From Diploscapter coronatus (taxonomy: Eukaryota > Nematoda > Chromadorea > Rhabditida > Rhabditidae), in NCBI GenBank assembly GCA_964036155.1, contig OZ038423.1, forward strand, positions 69,951,249 through 70,015,248: a stretch of 64,000 nt of DNA. Reading direction: 5' to 3'. The notes beneath the pieces are model-generated. The model was not told the DNA's origin and made no database searches. It worked only from the letters and a program-made list of their open reading frames with translations. A program made the translations under genes and the position numbers. Shown here piece by piece: positions 27,222-41,986 of this stretch; the first letter of the stretch is position 1; each line of letters begins with the position of its first letter.

Positions 27222-30200
27222 TTAGAGGATTCCTCTCTGCATGAGTTTGGCCCTGAACACAGCGATCTCCTTCTCGAGAGCCTGACTGGTCGTCTTCAGT
27301 TCCTTGTTGCGCTCTTCCAACTGGGAGGACACACTGAAAGTTGGACCATTTTGTAAAGTTAATCTATTTTTGCGCAGTATTCCAAGTCATCATAAAATGC
27401 ATATTTTACAGAAAACTCGAGGTTAGTCCCTCCCTCCCTCTGCTTATAAATTTCAAATTGTCTGTTCATTTTCGCAATGCCCTGCCCTCTCTCTGCCCCG
27501 CTGCACACGTTGCCTGACGTCAATACTCGAAAGCAGTTGGTCTTTCAGGCTCTAAAAGAGGAAAGGGGAGAGGGAGCACATTGCGAAATTTCTCTACTTT
27601 GTCCCGAACTCCTTTACGTTTTTTCCTTTTCATTTTAGTTCAGACATCAGAAAATTGGAAATCAAATGGAAAAAAAACGGTTGATAAGCGAAAAATAGAG
27701 AAAGGATGATAAAAGAAGGGCCTCGTGAGTGCGCAAAGGGAAATAGTATGGAATAGACAGTTACAGACGTTTGTGTGTGCCAGTGTAATGGCTATGGCAT
27801 TCCTTTCTCTGCCTCTGCTTCCTCTTCACTTCGTATCATATTTCCTGTCATCTCTCGTCAGACACACAGAGCGCATAGCGCGGAATGGAGCGTCTGTTGT
27901 ATGAGTGTTCTCTGCTTTTGACCCTTCACAAATCATAAGTAGAGTACCGAGAACGAGTGAAATAAGAAGACTATTGACTTGTGCCTTCTAATTTCTCACT
28001 GAGCAAACAGAAAGGTCGAGTGAGTCTAGGGTGCAGTAATCTCGTGTTTCGGCTCATCGTAAAATTCACCCATTCTTCAAAATGTGAAAATTTCTCGGTC
28101 CAACTTACATTTGCATTTTCTGCCGCTCCTCCCGCTTCTTCTCCCTGTATCTGAGAGCGGCCTCTCTGTTGAGCGCACGACGGCGGTCCGTTTCATCGTC
28201 CACGGAGGGCTGAAATTCAACAATCACGCTAATTTCTCGACTTCATTTGGAAACCTTGAGTTTGACGCCACGTTTCTTGGGCTTTTCGTGACTTCCAAAT
28301 GCCTGATCGAGGGCTTCCAAGTCGTGTCCGTTCAGGTCCCCAGTCGTATCAGTTAGGTCGTCTTCATCCGTCTCTGTGGCCTGTAGCGAGCTGAGCGACG
28401 AGTTGACGGGTGAGTTGAGCGAGTCCTTTCTCCAGACTCTCGACGCGTTCGCCGCAGAGGCACGCTTCTTGCGACCCTCAAATTTAAAATTTCATTATTT
28501 ATCTTTTTTCTCGACTATTGATAATTCGAAAAGGTCGCAACTTATCGACTGCTAAATTAAGAGAGCGTTCCCTACTCTCATTATCTTACACCCTATCTTG
28601 TCAAGTTATGAGGTTACGAGATTTCCAAATACCCGGACTATTCGGAAAATGCAAAACAATAGAAGAAATAATGGATGCTTCAAGCTACCTCACTGTCTCG
28701 CATTTTTGAGATCGTCGTTTTCTTTACCGTTTCATTTTCCTTGTCGAGAGTGAGCGGGCCGGACTGAGCAGCTTCTTGAGTGAGGAGGGCCTGAGTGGTC
28801 TGCTGCAGGATGTGAGCGAGGTTGCCGACCGGCTTGAACTGGGAGCCGGTGATCACGAACGGGGACGCCTTCACCTCGTGGTACTGAAAAAAAGAAAATT
28901 CGATTTTATTGGCTTTTTTCATGGTTACCGAAAAATTCTCTGCATTAGTGTCGTACTCGTCCTTGGCAGAGTGGATTGCAGAGTCGCCCAATTCGAGGTC
29001 CTTCATCGGTGCACTCAGGTCGATTCCAGGAGAGGGCAGTTCTTGCTTGCAGTCAAATTCCTCTGTGGAGAGGTAGTCGTCCCAGGCCTGCAAGAGCCGA
29101 GAATAAATCAGGCAAGTGGAGAGGAACAACGAAGATGAATGAATGAATGAGAAATGGGCAATGATGCAAGTGGCGGTGAGTGACCCTTGCAAGTGATTTT
29201 CGACAAGTGGCAATTGGCGATTTGCAAGTTACCTTCCAATCGATGGAATTCTCGATGGAGTCCAAGTCGAGCAGACAGTTGGTTGAGCCGATCGGGGAGG
29301 AGCAATAGAAGGGACTGTTTTGGCTCTGCGCAGGGGCGACAGAGACCGTGTTGTTGGGCAGGTAGAGGGGTCCTGATTGAGGCAGAATTGGAGAGGAGGA
29401 CAGTGGTTGTTGAACGGCCACTTGTTGCGAAGGGATGGGCACGGAATCGATCGATTCGGGAGGAGACAGTGGCTGAAATTTGAACAAGTCATTTTTCGAA
29501 GACAACTCGATAAAACGTAGAAGAGATCGTGTTTCTCACTCAGAATTCGACTTTCTACAACATGGGGGTTGAAGCAAACGACGCTTCGGTTCATGATTAG
29601 CATGACGCAACTCATCACGGTAAGCCACACACAAGGGGAAGTTAGTATAGAAGACGAGAGACATACCAGGAAGTCGAATGGAGATTCGAGTTGATTGATC
29701 CAGTCCAAATCGGAGTCCTCGGTGGCGAGGATGCAGTCTTCTGCACTGCTTATAGGGTGATTGTAGGTGTAGGACTGGAAGGGGAGGGCTTCAGAGGGAG
29801 GCGGCTGTTGAGGGGGCACGCTGCAGTCCATGTGCAGGACGTCTTCATGCAGATGCATTGCGGGGCCATCTTCGATCTGGCCCAAGAACGGGTCCGAGCC
29901 GTTGCTGTTTGAGCTGAAAGAAATACAATTTATGCTAATTTCCGAGAATATCATTCATTCGCCCTACTTCCTGTGCCTGACGGGTGCCTCCCATTGCGAG
30001 TCGTATCTCTGTGGATTGTGCGGATTGCCCCACTGGTGACTGGCTCTATTCAACAGATTCCCGTCCTGTGAGGCGTCTTGGCGGTGCGGCTGCGGCCCGG
30101 AGCCCGCTGTATGGCCCTGAAAAATCAATAAATTAAATCTTTGATCTTTACAGTAATCCCCCAACTTTCTCTAGTATGTTTTAATTCGCCACTAATCCTA

Positions 30201-30395
30201 TTTTAGTTTTTTCCTGTACTTATACCTAGCCAGGGCTTAAGTCAAAATAGTCGGCTAGAATCCTCATGCGTGCCCTTCTGTATCATTTTCTATTCAAATT
30301 TTTATTTTCGTGCCCCGTCCCCTATAATTTCTCGTTCTGACTGAACGTCTGCCTAGGTCTACTCTTACCTGACTGGCGAATTGCTGGACGCCCAT
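27222..30395 (-). CDS. atf-5: ATF-5/ATF4-like bZIP transcription factor
   Basis: Nine coding exons (30395-30369, 30116-29968, 29913-29667, 29472-29233, 29087-28929, 28883-28689, 28476-28255, 28209-28109, 27333-27222) encode about 483 residues. ATF4-family factors execute the integrated stress response. The long N-terminal part is Pro/Ser/Gln-rich with acidic activation-type blocks such as EDSDLDWINQLESPFDF and DLDSIENSIDW. The C-terminus carries RRRALNREAALRYREKKREE (basic region, NxxAAxRYR) and a short leucine zipper, LEERNKELKTTSQALEKEI, ending MQRGIL. The main start (MGVQQFASQ) is used because it alone keeps the phase. Two upstream ORFs precede it and are listed separately. Exon 6 could end at 28728 (gtaaag donor) instead of 28689. 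Exon 7 uses a tttgag acceptor. Confidence 0.88.
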
Positions 30396-30531
30396 TGTAG
30401 TGGTGATTCTGGCAATGCGCGACAACATCTTGACTGGCTGTATGCAAATTAGAATGCGAATTGACTGCTTGCGGAGTGAAGTTGGATGACAAAATGGACG
30501 ATAGCAACCTGCTACGGTTGAACAAAGTCAT
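30046..30531 (-). promoter_or_regulatory. Overlapping upstream ORF 2 of atf-5 (77 codons)
   Basis: An ATG at 30531 begins a frame (MTLFNRSRLL...) that runs 30531-30369, continues across the intron and stops at 30048-30046 in the next exon. It starts 136 bases before the atf-5 start and ends about 100 coding bases beyond it in another frame. Ribosomes translating it would therefore miss the atf-5 start. This is the arrangement of the inhibitory uORF2 of vertebrate ATF4. The regulatory role is inferred. Confidence 0.75.
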
Positions 30532-30817
30532 TCTGCAACGAGAATTGAGTCAGATGATGCAATTTTAGGCTTAATGAGATTTCGACTTTCTGAATGGAAA
30601 TCGAAGGGAAAAACTCGAGAAATTTGTAGGATTCATCAAATGGGTAAGGGAAAATATTTTCGAAAATTTTTTGAAGCTCCGCTACTCCGTCACAGCTTCA
30701 GAATCCCCAATTTTTGGGATGAATTTCGAAATAATGCAATTTTTAATCAAATAAGACTGAAACTTACATTGCAAATGGCAAGCAATTGGTGTAGACGTGG
30801 TGACGACGTCGGAAATC

Positions 30818-30838
30818 TTAGAACTCCAAACGGAACAT
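30818..30838 (-). promoter_or_regulatory. Upstream ORF 1 of atf-5 (6 codons)
   Basis: A seven-codon frame including stop, MFRLEF, lies in a 5' leader exon that ends at 30768 with donor gcaat|gtaagt. That exon joins an acceptor (gttgcag) at 30533, immediately before uORF2. A short permissive uORF followed by an overlapping one is the ATF4 translation-control pattern. The transcription start is not visible. Confidence 0.7.
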
Positions 30839-31073
30839 TGCTGATCCGAAAGAGTACCAAGATTCAAGACGATCGGGTTGGGGAATGAGGAGGAAGAGTG
30901 CGGCCTGTCTATGCAGAGTAAGGAGAGACGCAGAGATGCAGAACATAGGCCACGCCCACAAAACTCTGTGGCCGTAAGGGAGGTTGCAATTTTTGCGGGA
31001 ATTTTTCGAGTTTTGCTGATTTTCGTATTTTCCGCCGATTTTGGGGATTTTTGGATCTTTTAAACCCCAGAAG
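30839..31073. promoter_or_regulatory. Shared promoter of atf-5 and dnj-23
   Basis: Only 235 bases separate atf-5 uORF1 (-) from the dnj-23 start codon (+). Any promoter must be bidirectional or overlap the leader exon. I saw no obvious TATA box or stress element. Confidence 0.5.
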
Positions 31074-33140
31074 ATGTTCCTGGACGAGTGCAAAGAACAC
31101 TTCGATACTGAGTGCCTGTATGAGCTGCTCAACATCGAGCAAAGTGCCACTCAGGCTCAAGGTAAGAAGAAGCGAACTTGGAAAATCATGATTTTTTTTG
31201 TTGTAAATTTCAGTGAAGAAGGCCTACTACAAGGTGTCGATGAAATGGCATCCGGACAGGGCTGATGATGCAGAGGCCAAGACCGCTCATACTGTCAAGT
31301 ATGAAAATTAGTCTTTTTCTTCTGAAAAATACAAGCGTTTTTTCCTTCTAAAGTAATAAAAATTGCTCTTCCTTTCATCTGAAAATAAAAAAAATAGAAA
31401 ACGAATTTTTTTCTTGAAAATAATATTGTAGATTCCAAATCATCTCTCGCGCCTATACGATTCTGTCAGACAAGGCGAAGAGGAAGGCTTACGACGAGAC
31501 TGGCAGCGTGGACGAGGAGAATGCTCTCCTGGATGAGGATGCAATCAATCTCTGGAGGAAGATGTTCAAGAAGGTCACCGAAGAGGATATCAAGAACTTC
31601 TATGACAATTACCGAGGTATTGTTTTTTTAATAAGTCAAGTATTTTAGGAAAATTCAAAAAATTTTTTAAAGAAAATTATATCATTTACTTGTAGGAAAC
31701 AAAAATAAAGTACATTTGTTCTGTAAGTTTCTGAAAAATGCGATCTTCTGCAGGCTCTGAAGAGGAAAAAACGGACATCATCCACTACTACAACCTGTTC
31801 AAAGGCGACATGAACAAGATCCTCATTCACGTGATTCTCGAGGCCGGCCAGGAGGAGAGGGTCATTCAACTCATCAGGTACCATATTCATAAGCCATTTT
31901 AGCCCTCAAATGAAATGTTAGGATCCATTAGTTACAATTCTGAGTCCATTAATTATTTTTGGGTTGGTCCATAAGTTTATAGCGGGCCTAATAACTTTCT
32001 TGTATCTGACGAACCCAAATGGGGTTTTCGGTATTAAAACCGCTAACGCCTGGGCTTTCGCATGATGTATATATATATATAAAAATTCGTGACTTCACTT
32101 AGTACGCACGTAGTGAAATATTTTCACATAATGGCCCCCCTCAGGTGAAAAATCAAATGTTAAAAGTGGTCGAACTGGGTCAGATTGGGTAGCATTCGAC
32201 TCGCCATTGAATTCTAAACAAATTTTATGAAGCAATTCTGCAAAAGTTTCAACTTCTAGCAATTCTACAATTAGTTTTCTGAAATTACCTATATTGGATT
32301 TTGACATAATTTACGCGCAGGACGCTGATTGGTGCAATCGATTTTAGAATTTCTATATTATCATAAAGTACTTATGCAATGCTTCAATATGATATATCAT
32401 TTGATAGGAAATTTTTGTACTGTAACAAGAAATAACCCCTGTTCCTTTGCTCCGATCTCTAAAAGTAAGATTCATATTGGATGCTGTTTACGCGTAATAA
32501 GCGAAGTGACGGATTCTTGAGTCCATACCATGAGGAAGCCAATACGCCAGTGGTATTATTACGGAAAACCCCATTTGGATTAGTTAAATACGAAGAAAGC
32601 TATTTGCGTTGCTACGAACGTATGGACCAACCCAATACTATTAGTTTGATTTCAGACAGCTTATTGAAGAAGGACAACTCAAGTCCACTGCCAAGTTCAA
32701 GGCTACCACTTCTAAGGTTGGAAAAGTCATATTTTAAATATAAATAAAGGAAAATCACTCTAAACATACTGGTTTCTGGAAAATATCTTTCAAAAATCGG
32801 AGAACTAGAAAGAAAGATAAAATTTTCAGGCAAGTGTCGCTGGTCGCAAGCGTAGAGCCGACAAGGAGGCAAAAGAAGCAGAGGAAATGCTGGAAGAAAT
32901 GAAGCAGAAGGAGGGAGAGAGCTCGCTCGAACAGATGATTCTGGCAAGGCAGGCTGATAGGTAGACAATTCATGAAATTCATATAACCTGAAATTAAAAC
33001 GTCTTTCATCAGAAATGTATGTCCAAATTTTATGGAAAGTACAAAATTTCAGAGAGAAAGTGTTCGATGCGATTGCTGACAAATACACCAAACTCAGTCA
33101 GAAGGAGACCAAGTCCAAGAAGTCCAAGAAAGGAAAGTAA
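31074..33140 (+). CDS. dnj-23: DNAJC9-like J-domain protein
   Basis: Seven phase-consistent exons (31074-31161, 31214-31298, 31432-31616, 31754-31877, 32656-32716, 32830-32960, 33053-33140) encode 253 residues, the length of DNAJC9. The J domain spans about residues 14-85 and contains LYELLNIEQSATQAQVKKAYY, then KWHPDR with the essential HPD tripeptide, and ISRAYTILSDKAKRKAYDE. The region after it (GSVDEENALLDEDAINLWRK, then FKGDMNKILIHVILEA) is typical of DNAJC9, a nuclear HSP70 co-chaperone that also acts as a histone chaperone. The C-terminus is a Lys/Glu-rich helix ending in SKKSKKGK. Intron 4 holds a mariner-like relic. The symbol is assigned by similarity to the C. elegans DNAJC9 homologue. 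Confidence 0.9.
31956..32638 (-). mobile_element. Mariner-like element relic in dnj-23 intron 4
   Basis: The left tip tttttgggttggtccataag and the right tip (reverse complement gtattgggttggtccatacg) form terminal inverted repeats. They remain alignable for about 110 bases, sharing ccaaatggggttttc. Each tip is flanked by TA, the mariner target duplication. A minus-strand frame at 32307-32095 begins MSKSNIGNFRKLIVELLE and continues with LLHKICLEFNGES, reminiscent of the first helix-turn-helix of mariner transposases. It then loses the family pattern. At 683 bases it is an internally deleted, inactive copy. Confidence 0.75.
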
Positions 33141-33280
33141 TTTCTTCTTTTTCCCTAACAAGATATTCACATTCATTTTCATTCATGCAGTCATATGGGT
33201 ACTGTACAGAACTTGTCATCTTTCTTGTAAATTTTCTTCCAAACACGTTTTAACTTATTTATTATTTTGATGATCTCTAA

Positions 33281-33286
33281 AATAAA
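33281..33286 (+). terminator. Poly(A) signal of dnj-23
   Basis: AATAAA 141 bases past the dnj-23 stop codon. It lies before the converging secreted-protein gene, whose stop is at 33483. Confidence 0.65.
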
Positions 33287-33482
33287 CAACACTCGGTTTT
33301 ATTTTATTATTATAACAAATTGAAAACGTATAGATTGTGATTGACCTTTAAGCTATTTTAAATTTTCGATTGCTTTTTGACTGAGGCAATAAATTATGTG
33401 TTTGGAGTACATGGAATAGGTTGCTAAATGGAACAACAAGAACAATAGGTTTCTACAGGAAAATTGTAGATTCATGTGGGAA

Positions 33483-36203
<2,721 letters not shown>

Positions 36204-37313
36204 AATCTGCAAGGGTATATATATTTTTAGAAATTTCTAGGACAACACGAAACATTTTAGGGGCAGGGGTACAAATATCAACATTTTCATATATGAAACT
36301 AAACACAGAGGGTGGTCCATATGAAGATCAGGCTTAGATTCTGCCTAGAGTTGACGGTTATTGATCGGATAAAGAATGGATTAGATGGGATCAAGCTGAG
36401 AGATGGGATCAGCCAAAAATGGAAGTCTAAGGGAAAGGGGAAAAAGAGATGGGGCGACTGCGCGAAGTCTAACCACAGCTATTAGCCAATCACGTCGATG
36501 AAAGACGAAGGGAAGGAGAGGAGGGAAGAGGGAAAGAGAAAGGGAATAAGTTGAAAGAGAAAAACAGAAACAGAGAAAGAGGAAAATGACACACAGAATC
36601 CGGCTACAGAACGACAGAAATACAGACAACGAAAGACAGAAAGATGCAAGTCTTAAGACAGAAGAAAGGGGACCGAATGAATAAAATTCCATGCCGAAAA
36701 AGCACAGTCATGCAGTTCAGTTTTTCCATTCTACTTCAAACACTGACTTTATTCATTAATTTCTATTATCTTTACTCTACGCCTATAACTATCATTATCA
36801 GTGTGATAATGTGATAAAAAGATAACAACGTTTTTGAGTAGAACGATGTCGGGAGTTGACAACAAATTCTGATCAACAAACCAATTGACGCATAACATTT
36901 GGGAAAGTAACAATGTCCTTCCTTCCTTCCTGACTGAATGCATGACAGATGGAGATGTGGGAAGGAGGTAAGTGGAACGGGAACATGCAGTTCATCTGAA
37001 ACTAACTACTTTTTGTCCAAAACATATCACTTCTCCTGCAAACATTTGATAGTAATTGTTTATTTTTATATTTGGCATAAAAATGTTCGAGTACCTAAGA
37101 CCGAATATTTCACGGAAAAAACACTCGGAAAGTTGTACTCGTCAACGTCAAAATATGATTAATCGCTTCGACTTTGATTTTCCGCAGAGTTACTCGCCAA
37201 ATTCAATGAAACTTTGAAAATGACGCGAAGTTCTGCGGGTGTTTAAGGTATCAAAAAATGTAAGAATAGACTCACGTTGAGCAAAAGCAGATCCCGTGCT
37301 CCGATTTGAAAGA
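36204..37313. other. Intergenic region with purine-rich tract
   Basis: About 1.1 kb between the secreted-protein start and the TMEM70 stop. The stretch 36415-36680 is purine-rich on the + strand (ggagaggagggaagagggaa and similar). The remainder, 36700-37300, is AT-rich. No exon with splice support was found. Confidence 0.5.
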
Positions 37314-38333
37314 CTAATCATGACCGGGAGGAATATCGATGTTCCTGAATTTGAATAAATTTGATACAGTAATTCCAAGTTAAAATAACTCTTACTTTGT
37401 CAATTCCTCGAACGCCAGCTGATCGATGTAGGCTCGCTTATCGAGAGAAATCAACAGGGGTCGTTTCCCAACGAACGCTGTAGCCAGGGGAATCCAGATC
37501 TGAAAGAAATAAAATAATAAAAGTGAAAAAAATAAATCAGACTTGAGCATTTCAAACCTGCGGGTGTGAAAATTTACGTCTAATAGAAATACCTTTTTCA
37601 ATTGAGGATTCTTGGCAGCGTCAACGACGTCATCTGATTTGAAGCGTAGCGCCATTTTTCGCATCAGGAAATTGTAGTGAGTCGTTGTGAAGGTCTGAAA
37701 AATAATAAAAATAAAAAAGCAAATAATAATAAAAATCGAACTTTGCTGTCGTGATGATAGTAGATGTTGAGCGGGAATCGCTTGGCTAAAAAGTGCAGCA
37801 GCAAAGGAGTCAACGAGAGCAAAACTAATATCACATTTGCTACTAAAAATTAAAAATAAGAAAATCAAATAAGAGCACATTTGAACCTCCAGCGAACAAT
37901 GCTATGGTAGGCCGTTCAGAAGCCGCATCCCAGAGATAATTCGACAGGACGGGAACCATCACCGCACCGGCCACTGATGAAGACAGCGATAGAATCTGAA
38001 AAGAATACCAAAATTCTGGAAAATAACAAAAAAGTGAAAGTCTCACTTTAGCAGCGAAAACTCCCGTCGCGATGACTTCGTGCGGCGTTTTGCTTGCTCC
38101 GGGTGGCTGATTTTCCCGCGTCAGCAAAATCGAATGACCCAATTCGCCCTTTGGGATAGAAGACAATGGAACCGCTTGAAAATTCGAGTCTGGAAGTTGA
38201 TAAAAAAAGTCGAAAATGCATTAATCCTACTTGAAGTGCTTGGAGTCTGTGTGGAGAAGGCGTGGAGCTGCACAAATGCATGGCTCTTTGACAGTGGTCG
38301 ATTTAGAACTCGAAAACAGCATCGAATCAGCAT
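37314..38333 (-). CDS. TMEM70-like mitochondrial assembly factor
   Basis: Seven phase-consistent exons (38333-38231, 38189-38047, 37995-37887, 37842-37742, 37694-37593, 37499-37396, 37344-37314) encode 230 residues. TMEM70 is an inner-membrane protein needed to assemble ATP synthase. The N-terminus (MLIRCCFRVLNRPLSKSHAF) is Arg-rich without acids, as in a mitochondrial presequence. The core shows ATGVFAAKILSLSSSVAG, a second hydrophobic segment LSLTPLLLHFLAKRF, and the matrix part TFTTTHYNFLMRKMALRF, DDVV, then KRAYIDQLAFEEL. That order and spacing agree with TMEM70. The first exon ends tcaa|gtagga in phase 1. A longer reading frame in exon 2 is out of phase and was rejected. Confidence 0.82.
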
Positions 38334-38622
38334 CTTTTTTGAGGAAACCTAATTTCAATCCATCTCAACTGCGTCGTTCAAGCACATAGATGTAAACGCA
38401 GTGCGTTGCACAAGTCAAATGCGTTGCGCCAGTTTTTCACCGCATGGCATTTTTACATTTTCCTACTAATTTGTTTTTATTTTCATATTCAAAGACAAGG
38501 TTTCAGTCAAGGAAGGCATACTGTGCCGGTTTGGAGATCTGCAAAATACCCACAAGACAACAGGTAGGGAAAATCAGCTTTTTAGAAGGTTTTTACGGAA
38601 AATCTATTGCAGATCCCCGAAA

Positions 38623-41600
38623 ATGGAAGTTGCGAGCAGCAATGGAGTCGAAACTGCTGCTGAAAAGGCCGGAGAAAAAGAGCCGAAGAAGGAAGTGAAG
38701 CAGGAAATTGAGGAGAGCACAGAGAAAGAGGAGGAAACTATCATTAGTTAGTGAATCTACGCAAATAATATTTGAGGCTCATAGAAAAAGACCGGTTTTT
38801 CTAAGAAATAGTATGGGGAGGCAAGATAGGAAAAGAAAAAAGCCGGTGTCTTTTTCTAACTGGTGTCCCGGTCTTTTTCTAGGAGTCATATTTGGTCATC
38901 CAAGAATACTTTGAATTTTAAAATTAGCACTTTCCAAACTTCAATGCTGCTTTCACTTGGCCAGAAATAGTGAAGAAGGCATGTATGCTAATTTTTGAAT
39001 CTCAAAGATTTATTATCTGGTCCAATGAATCTTTTAAATGAAAGTTTGAAAATTGCAGGTCAGAAACTGAACAACTCAGCTGTAGTGGCGGACAAACACA
39101 AGTACCATGTCTTTCGACTCTCCGCGCTGCGAAAGCCAGGCTCTCTTCTGCCCGCATCTAGACAGGTCCACTACATCTCCAAAATGCGGCCTCTGCCCAT
39201 GGCTAGGGTTCCTGGAGGTACGGTAATAATCGAAATCATGAAAATTTGTTACCTTTTTCTTTCTAATTTCCAAATCCGATAGCAGATGCAGGAAGTCAGC
39301 ATACTTTGACTTCAATAAAGACGATTTTCAGTAAGCACTCCATATTCTTCAATTCGCCCACTGGCTGTACCCAGAGCCATTAACAGACCCACAACTTCTT
39401 TTGCCACTTCTGGCCCGGTCAAATCGACTCTGTTCAACTCGGCCACTGCGAGAGTCAGCATCGACAGAAACAAGGACGGTGCAGAGACTGACATCCGATT
39501 TGCGAGGAGACACTACATGGCTGCCGCTAATCCGAATCACAACCAATCAAATCTGCAAAATGGACAGAATTCGACGGTAACTAATAAATCACTACATGGA
39601 TTAAAACATATCTTGGCAAAGCATATGTGACCTCTTGTATTTTTATCCCTAGGCTGCCCCCACCCCCTGTTTTTCTCTTCCCCTTGCTATTTTCCAAAAG
39701 GGGGAAATACTACAAAAGAGTGAGGGTGTAACATAGGAGTAAGACCACAAAATGCCACATATGATCTGACTTATGTTGTTTCATGTTGCTGTAAGATGAT
39801 TTATGCTAATTACAGAATTCGCTCAGCCACAGTCCCGCAGTCAGTTCCGTGCCATGGAAGACCTCTGCGTACCACTCTGCTCTGTTGATGGAGAAGTACA
39901 AAGTGCAAAAACACCCCGTGCCTGATTACAGCAAATTGCAAAAAGCAACCAATCTGTCCCAGATACTTACCGTTCAAGTACCGCATGCAGGTAATTTGGA
40001 AAATTCATTTTTTAATATGAAAAAGAATGTTTCTTATTACTTATCCTCTCCTAACCCTACAACTAATTTCTCATTAAATTGCAAATTTTAAAAATTCTAA
40101 CTTTCAGACAGACCCAAGTCCCCTCCAATCAGCGCCATTCCCAAGACGAGAATCGTGAAGCGACGCTTGGATCATCCACTCATGCTCGATATCGCTGTGC
40201 AGATCTTTGATGAGGTTAGAAAAATAGCTTCGTGAAGAACGAAAATTTGAATTTTTTTTTTCGAAATTTTTAAATTTCAGCCGGAGCACGCACCCGGACA
40301 AAGAGATCTCACTGCTTTGAAGAAGGAATTAGAAGAAACTGAAGTGAAGCTGGATCAGGCCAAGGAGGACTTGAGAATTGCTAGGTAAGATAAAAATGAT
40401 TAGAATAGAAAAAGTATACAGGGTGCGTCAAGTCTTACTGCTTTTAGGCTTTTTTTTTTTTTAACTCATCGTCTGGATAATCGTGATTGGAACTTTCTAC
40501 AAATTTGAATATACCTTCTCCAATACTAATTCTACGTATTTTCGTAATTTTATTCCATTTGTCTGTGAATTCGGTAGTTAAAATTTGACGGGGCACTATA
40601 GTTAGTGATAAGCGAGAGAATAAAATTTGAAATAACTAGTGTGGAAAAGACGTTCCGTCATGAGTCATGACCGAGTCCACACCGAATTTTAGCTGCTTAT
40701 GAGCAAGATTTTTAGTTTCAAATTTTGTGTCAAAAACGGTCCAGACTTTTGGCGCACCATGTAAATTAGATGATTTCAGGGAAGGAGCGAGTGACGTGGA
40801 GATGCGGCACACGGAGGAGTATAGATTGTTGACTGAGAACATCGAATTGAAGGTCGACGAGGAGAGGGCGAAATTGGCACTCGACAGACTGACGAGGTGC
40901 TCGGTAGGGAAACATTACATTTTTGAAACATAATCTGTACAAGTCACCAGCTTAACACAATACCTATAAATATTAAGGACAAAAAACTATTTTTTTCCTC
41001 TAATTTTTAGCCTTACATTTGAATAGATAAAAATGATGGTGATAACCTGGTTACAAATAAAAAGAGCTAGAAGAGAAGATTTAGCAAGCCTCAAAAGCGT
41101 GGAAGGAAGCGTTCGAAGAGGCGAATACAGACCACGAAGAATTGAAGAAGAAGCTGAATGAAACGAACAAGGCTTTGGAGAAAATGAGAAGGAGAGCCGA
41201 AAAGGCCTTGAACAGAAAACCCGCATTCCCTATCACTGAGGCTTTGGTGCTCGACAGAACGCACAGATGCAGGATCATGAGGCAGAGGATGAACAACATC
41301 ACGCAGTACATCGCTAGGGTAAGTGGATTACTGTAATTATTGGGTCATGTAATGTTTATGGAATTTAAAGTTAGCATACATGCGAGTTTTCTTCGTACAA
41401 TTTCTGATCATAGAATGAAAATTCTTTTTTTTTTTTTTTTTAATTTTAAACCCTTATTGAATAGCTCAATAAAAATATGGATATTGTAATATTTTTCCTT
41501 GCAGAATTGTGACTGCGAAGAGAGCTCCCCGGAATTCCGCAATGCGGCTGTTCTACTGCTGAACCATCTTGACAGCAGCAAGGACAGTGCATTCAAAATG

Positions 41601-41986
41601 CGTCTCTCCACGACACAGACCAGGACGTTCATGAAGAAGCACAAACTATCCATTTCGGCTATTGGAAGATTGAGGTGAAATTTGGTATTATTGATCAGGA
41701 GATGGTCATTGATAGGGCCTTTGAAAATAGCATCTTTCTATATCCAACGAAATACAAGCATTTTTACATCTCGAATTTGAATTATTCCAGATATGCCGTA
41801 CAGCAACATTGCGGTTTGGATCTGTTCTGTGACGATACGAAAGATTCAGAAGGGGAAGGGCAAGAGCAGGAGGAAGAGAGCGGGGAAGATGGAGAGGAGC
41901 AGACAGAGGAAGAAATTGAGGAGGATGATGACGCAGAGGAAGGCGAAGAAGATGTCGACAGTGAGGAAGAGCCAAATCAGGAATAA
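38623..41986 (+). CDS. Unrecognised coiled-coil protein with acidic tail (545 aa)
   Basis: Ten phase-consistent exons: 38623-38746, 39059-39217, 39332-39576, 39816-39990, 40108-40214, 40281-40384, 40780-40903, 41085-41318, 41505-41674 and 41791-41986. The start follows ttgcag by ten bases. Residues 1-45 are Lys/Glu-rich. Residues 45-235 are Ser/Pro/Asn-rich and probably disordered (RPLPMARVP, HSPAVSSVPWKT). Residues 260-420 form a coiled coil (LKKELEETEVKLDQAKEDL and NETNKALEKMRRRAEKAL). A compact region with NCDCEESSPEF and FMKKHKLSISAIGRL follows, then a tail of about 45 mainly Glu/Asp residues. There is no signal peptide. A nuclear or chromatin-associated role is only a guess from the acidic tail. 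Introns 1 and 6 carry small transposable elements. Confidence 0.8.
38777..38885. mobile_element. Small inverted-repeat element (MITE), copy 1
   Basis: In intron 1 of the coiled-coil gene. The ends are gctcatagaaaaagaccgg and ccggtctttttctaggag, an inverted pair. The interior includes ctaagaaatagtatgggga. A relative with the same ends and interior lies at 47826-47921. Confidence 0.65.
40417..40763. mobile_element. Tc1/mariner-type MITE in intron 6 of the coiled-coil gene
   Basis: The left tip tacagggtgcgtcaagtctt and the right tip (reverse complement tacatggtgcgccaaaagtct) are terminal inverted repeats, each including a TA. The 347-base interior has no transposase frame. The right end lies only 16 bases before the exon 7 acceptor, so the element forms most of this intron. 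Confidence 0.7.

Noticed and set aside
38047..38189. Apparent frameshift in the TMEM70-like gene
   Set aside because: Careful reading of the exon 1 donor (tcaa|gtagga) gives phase 1, so the frame continues without any shift.
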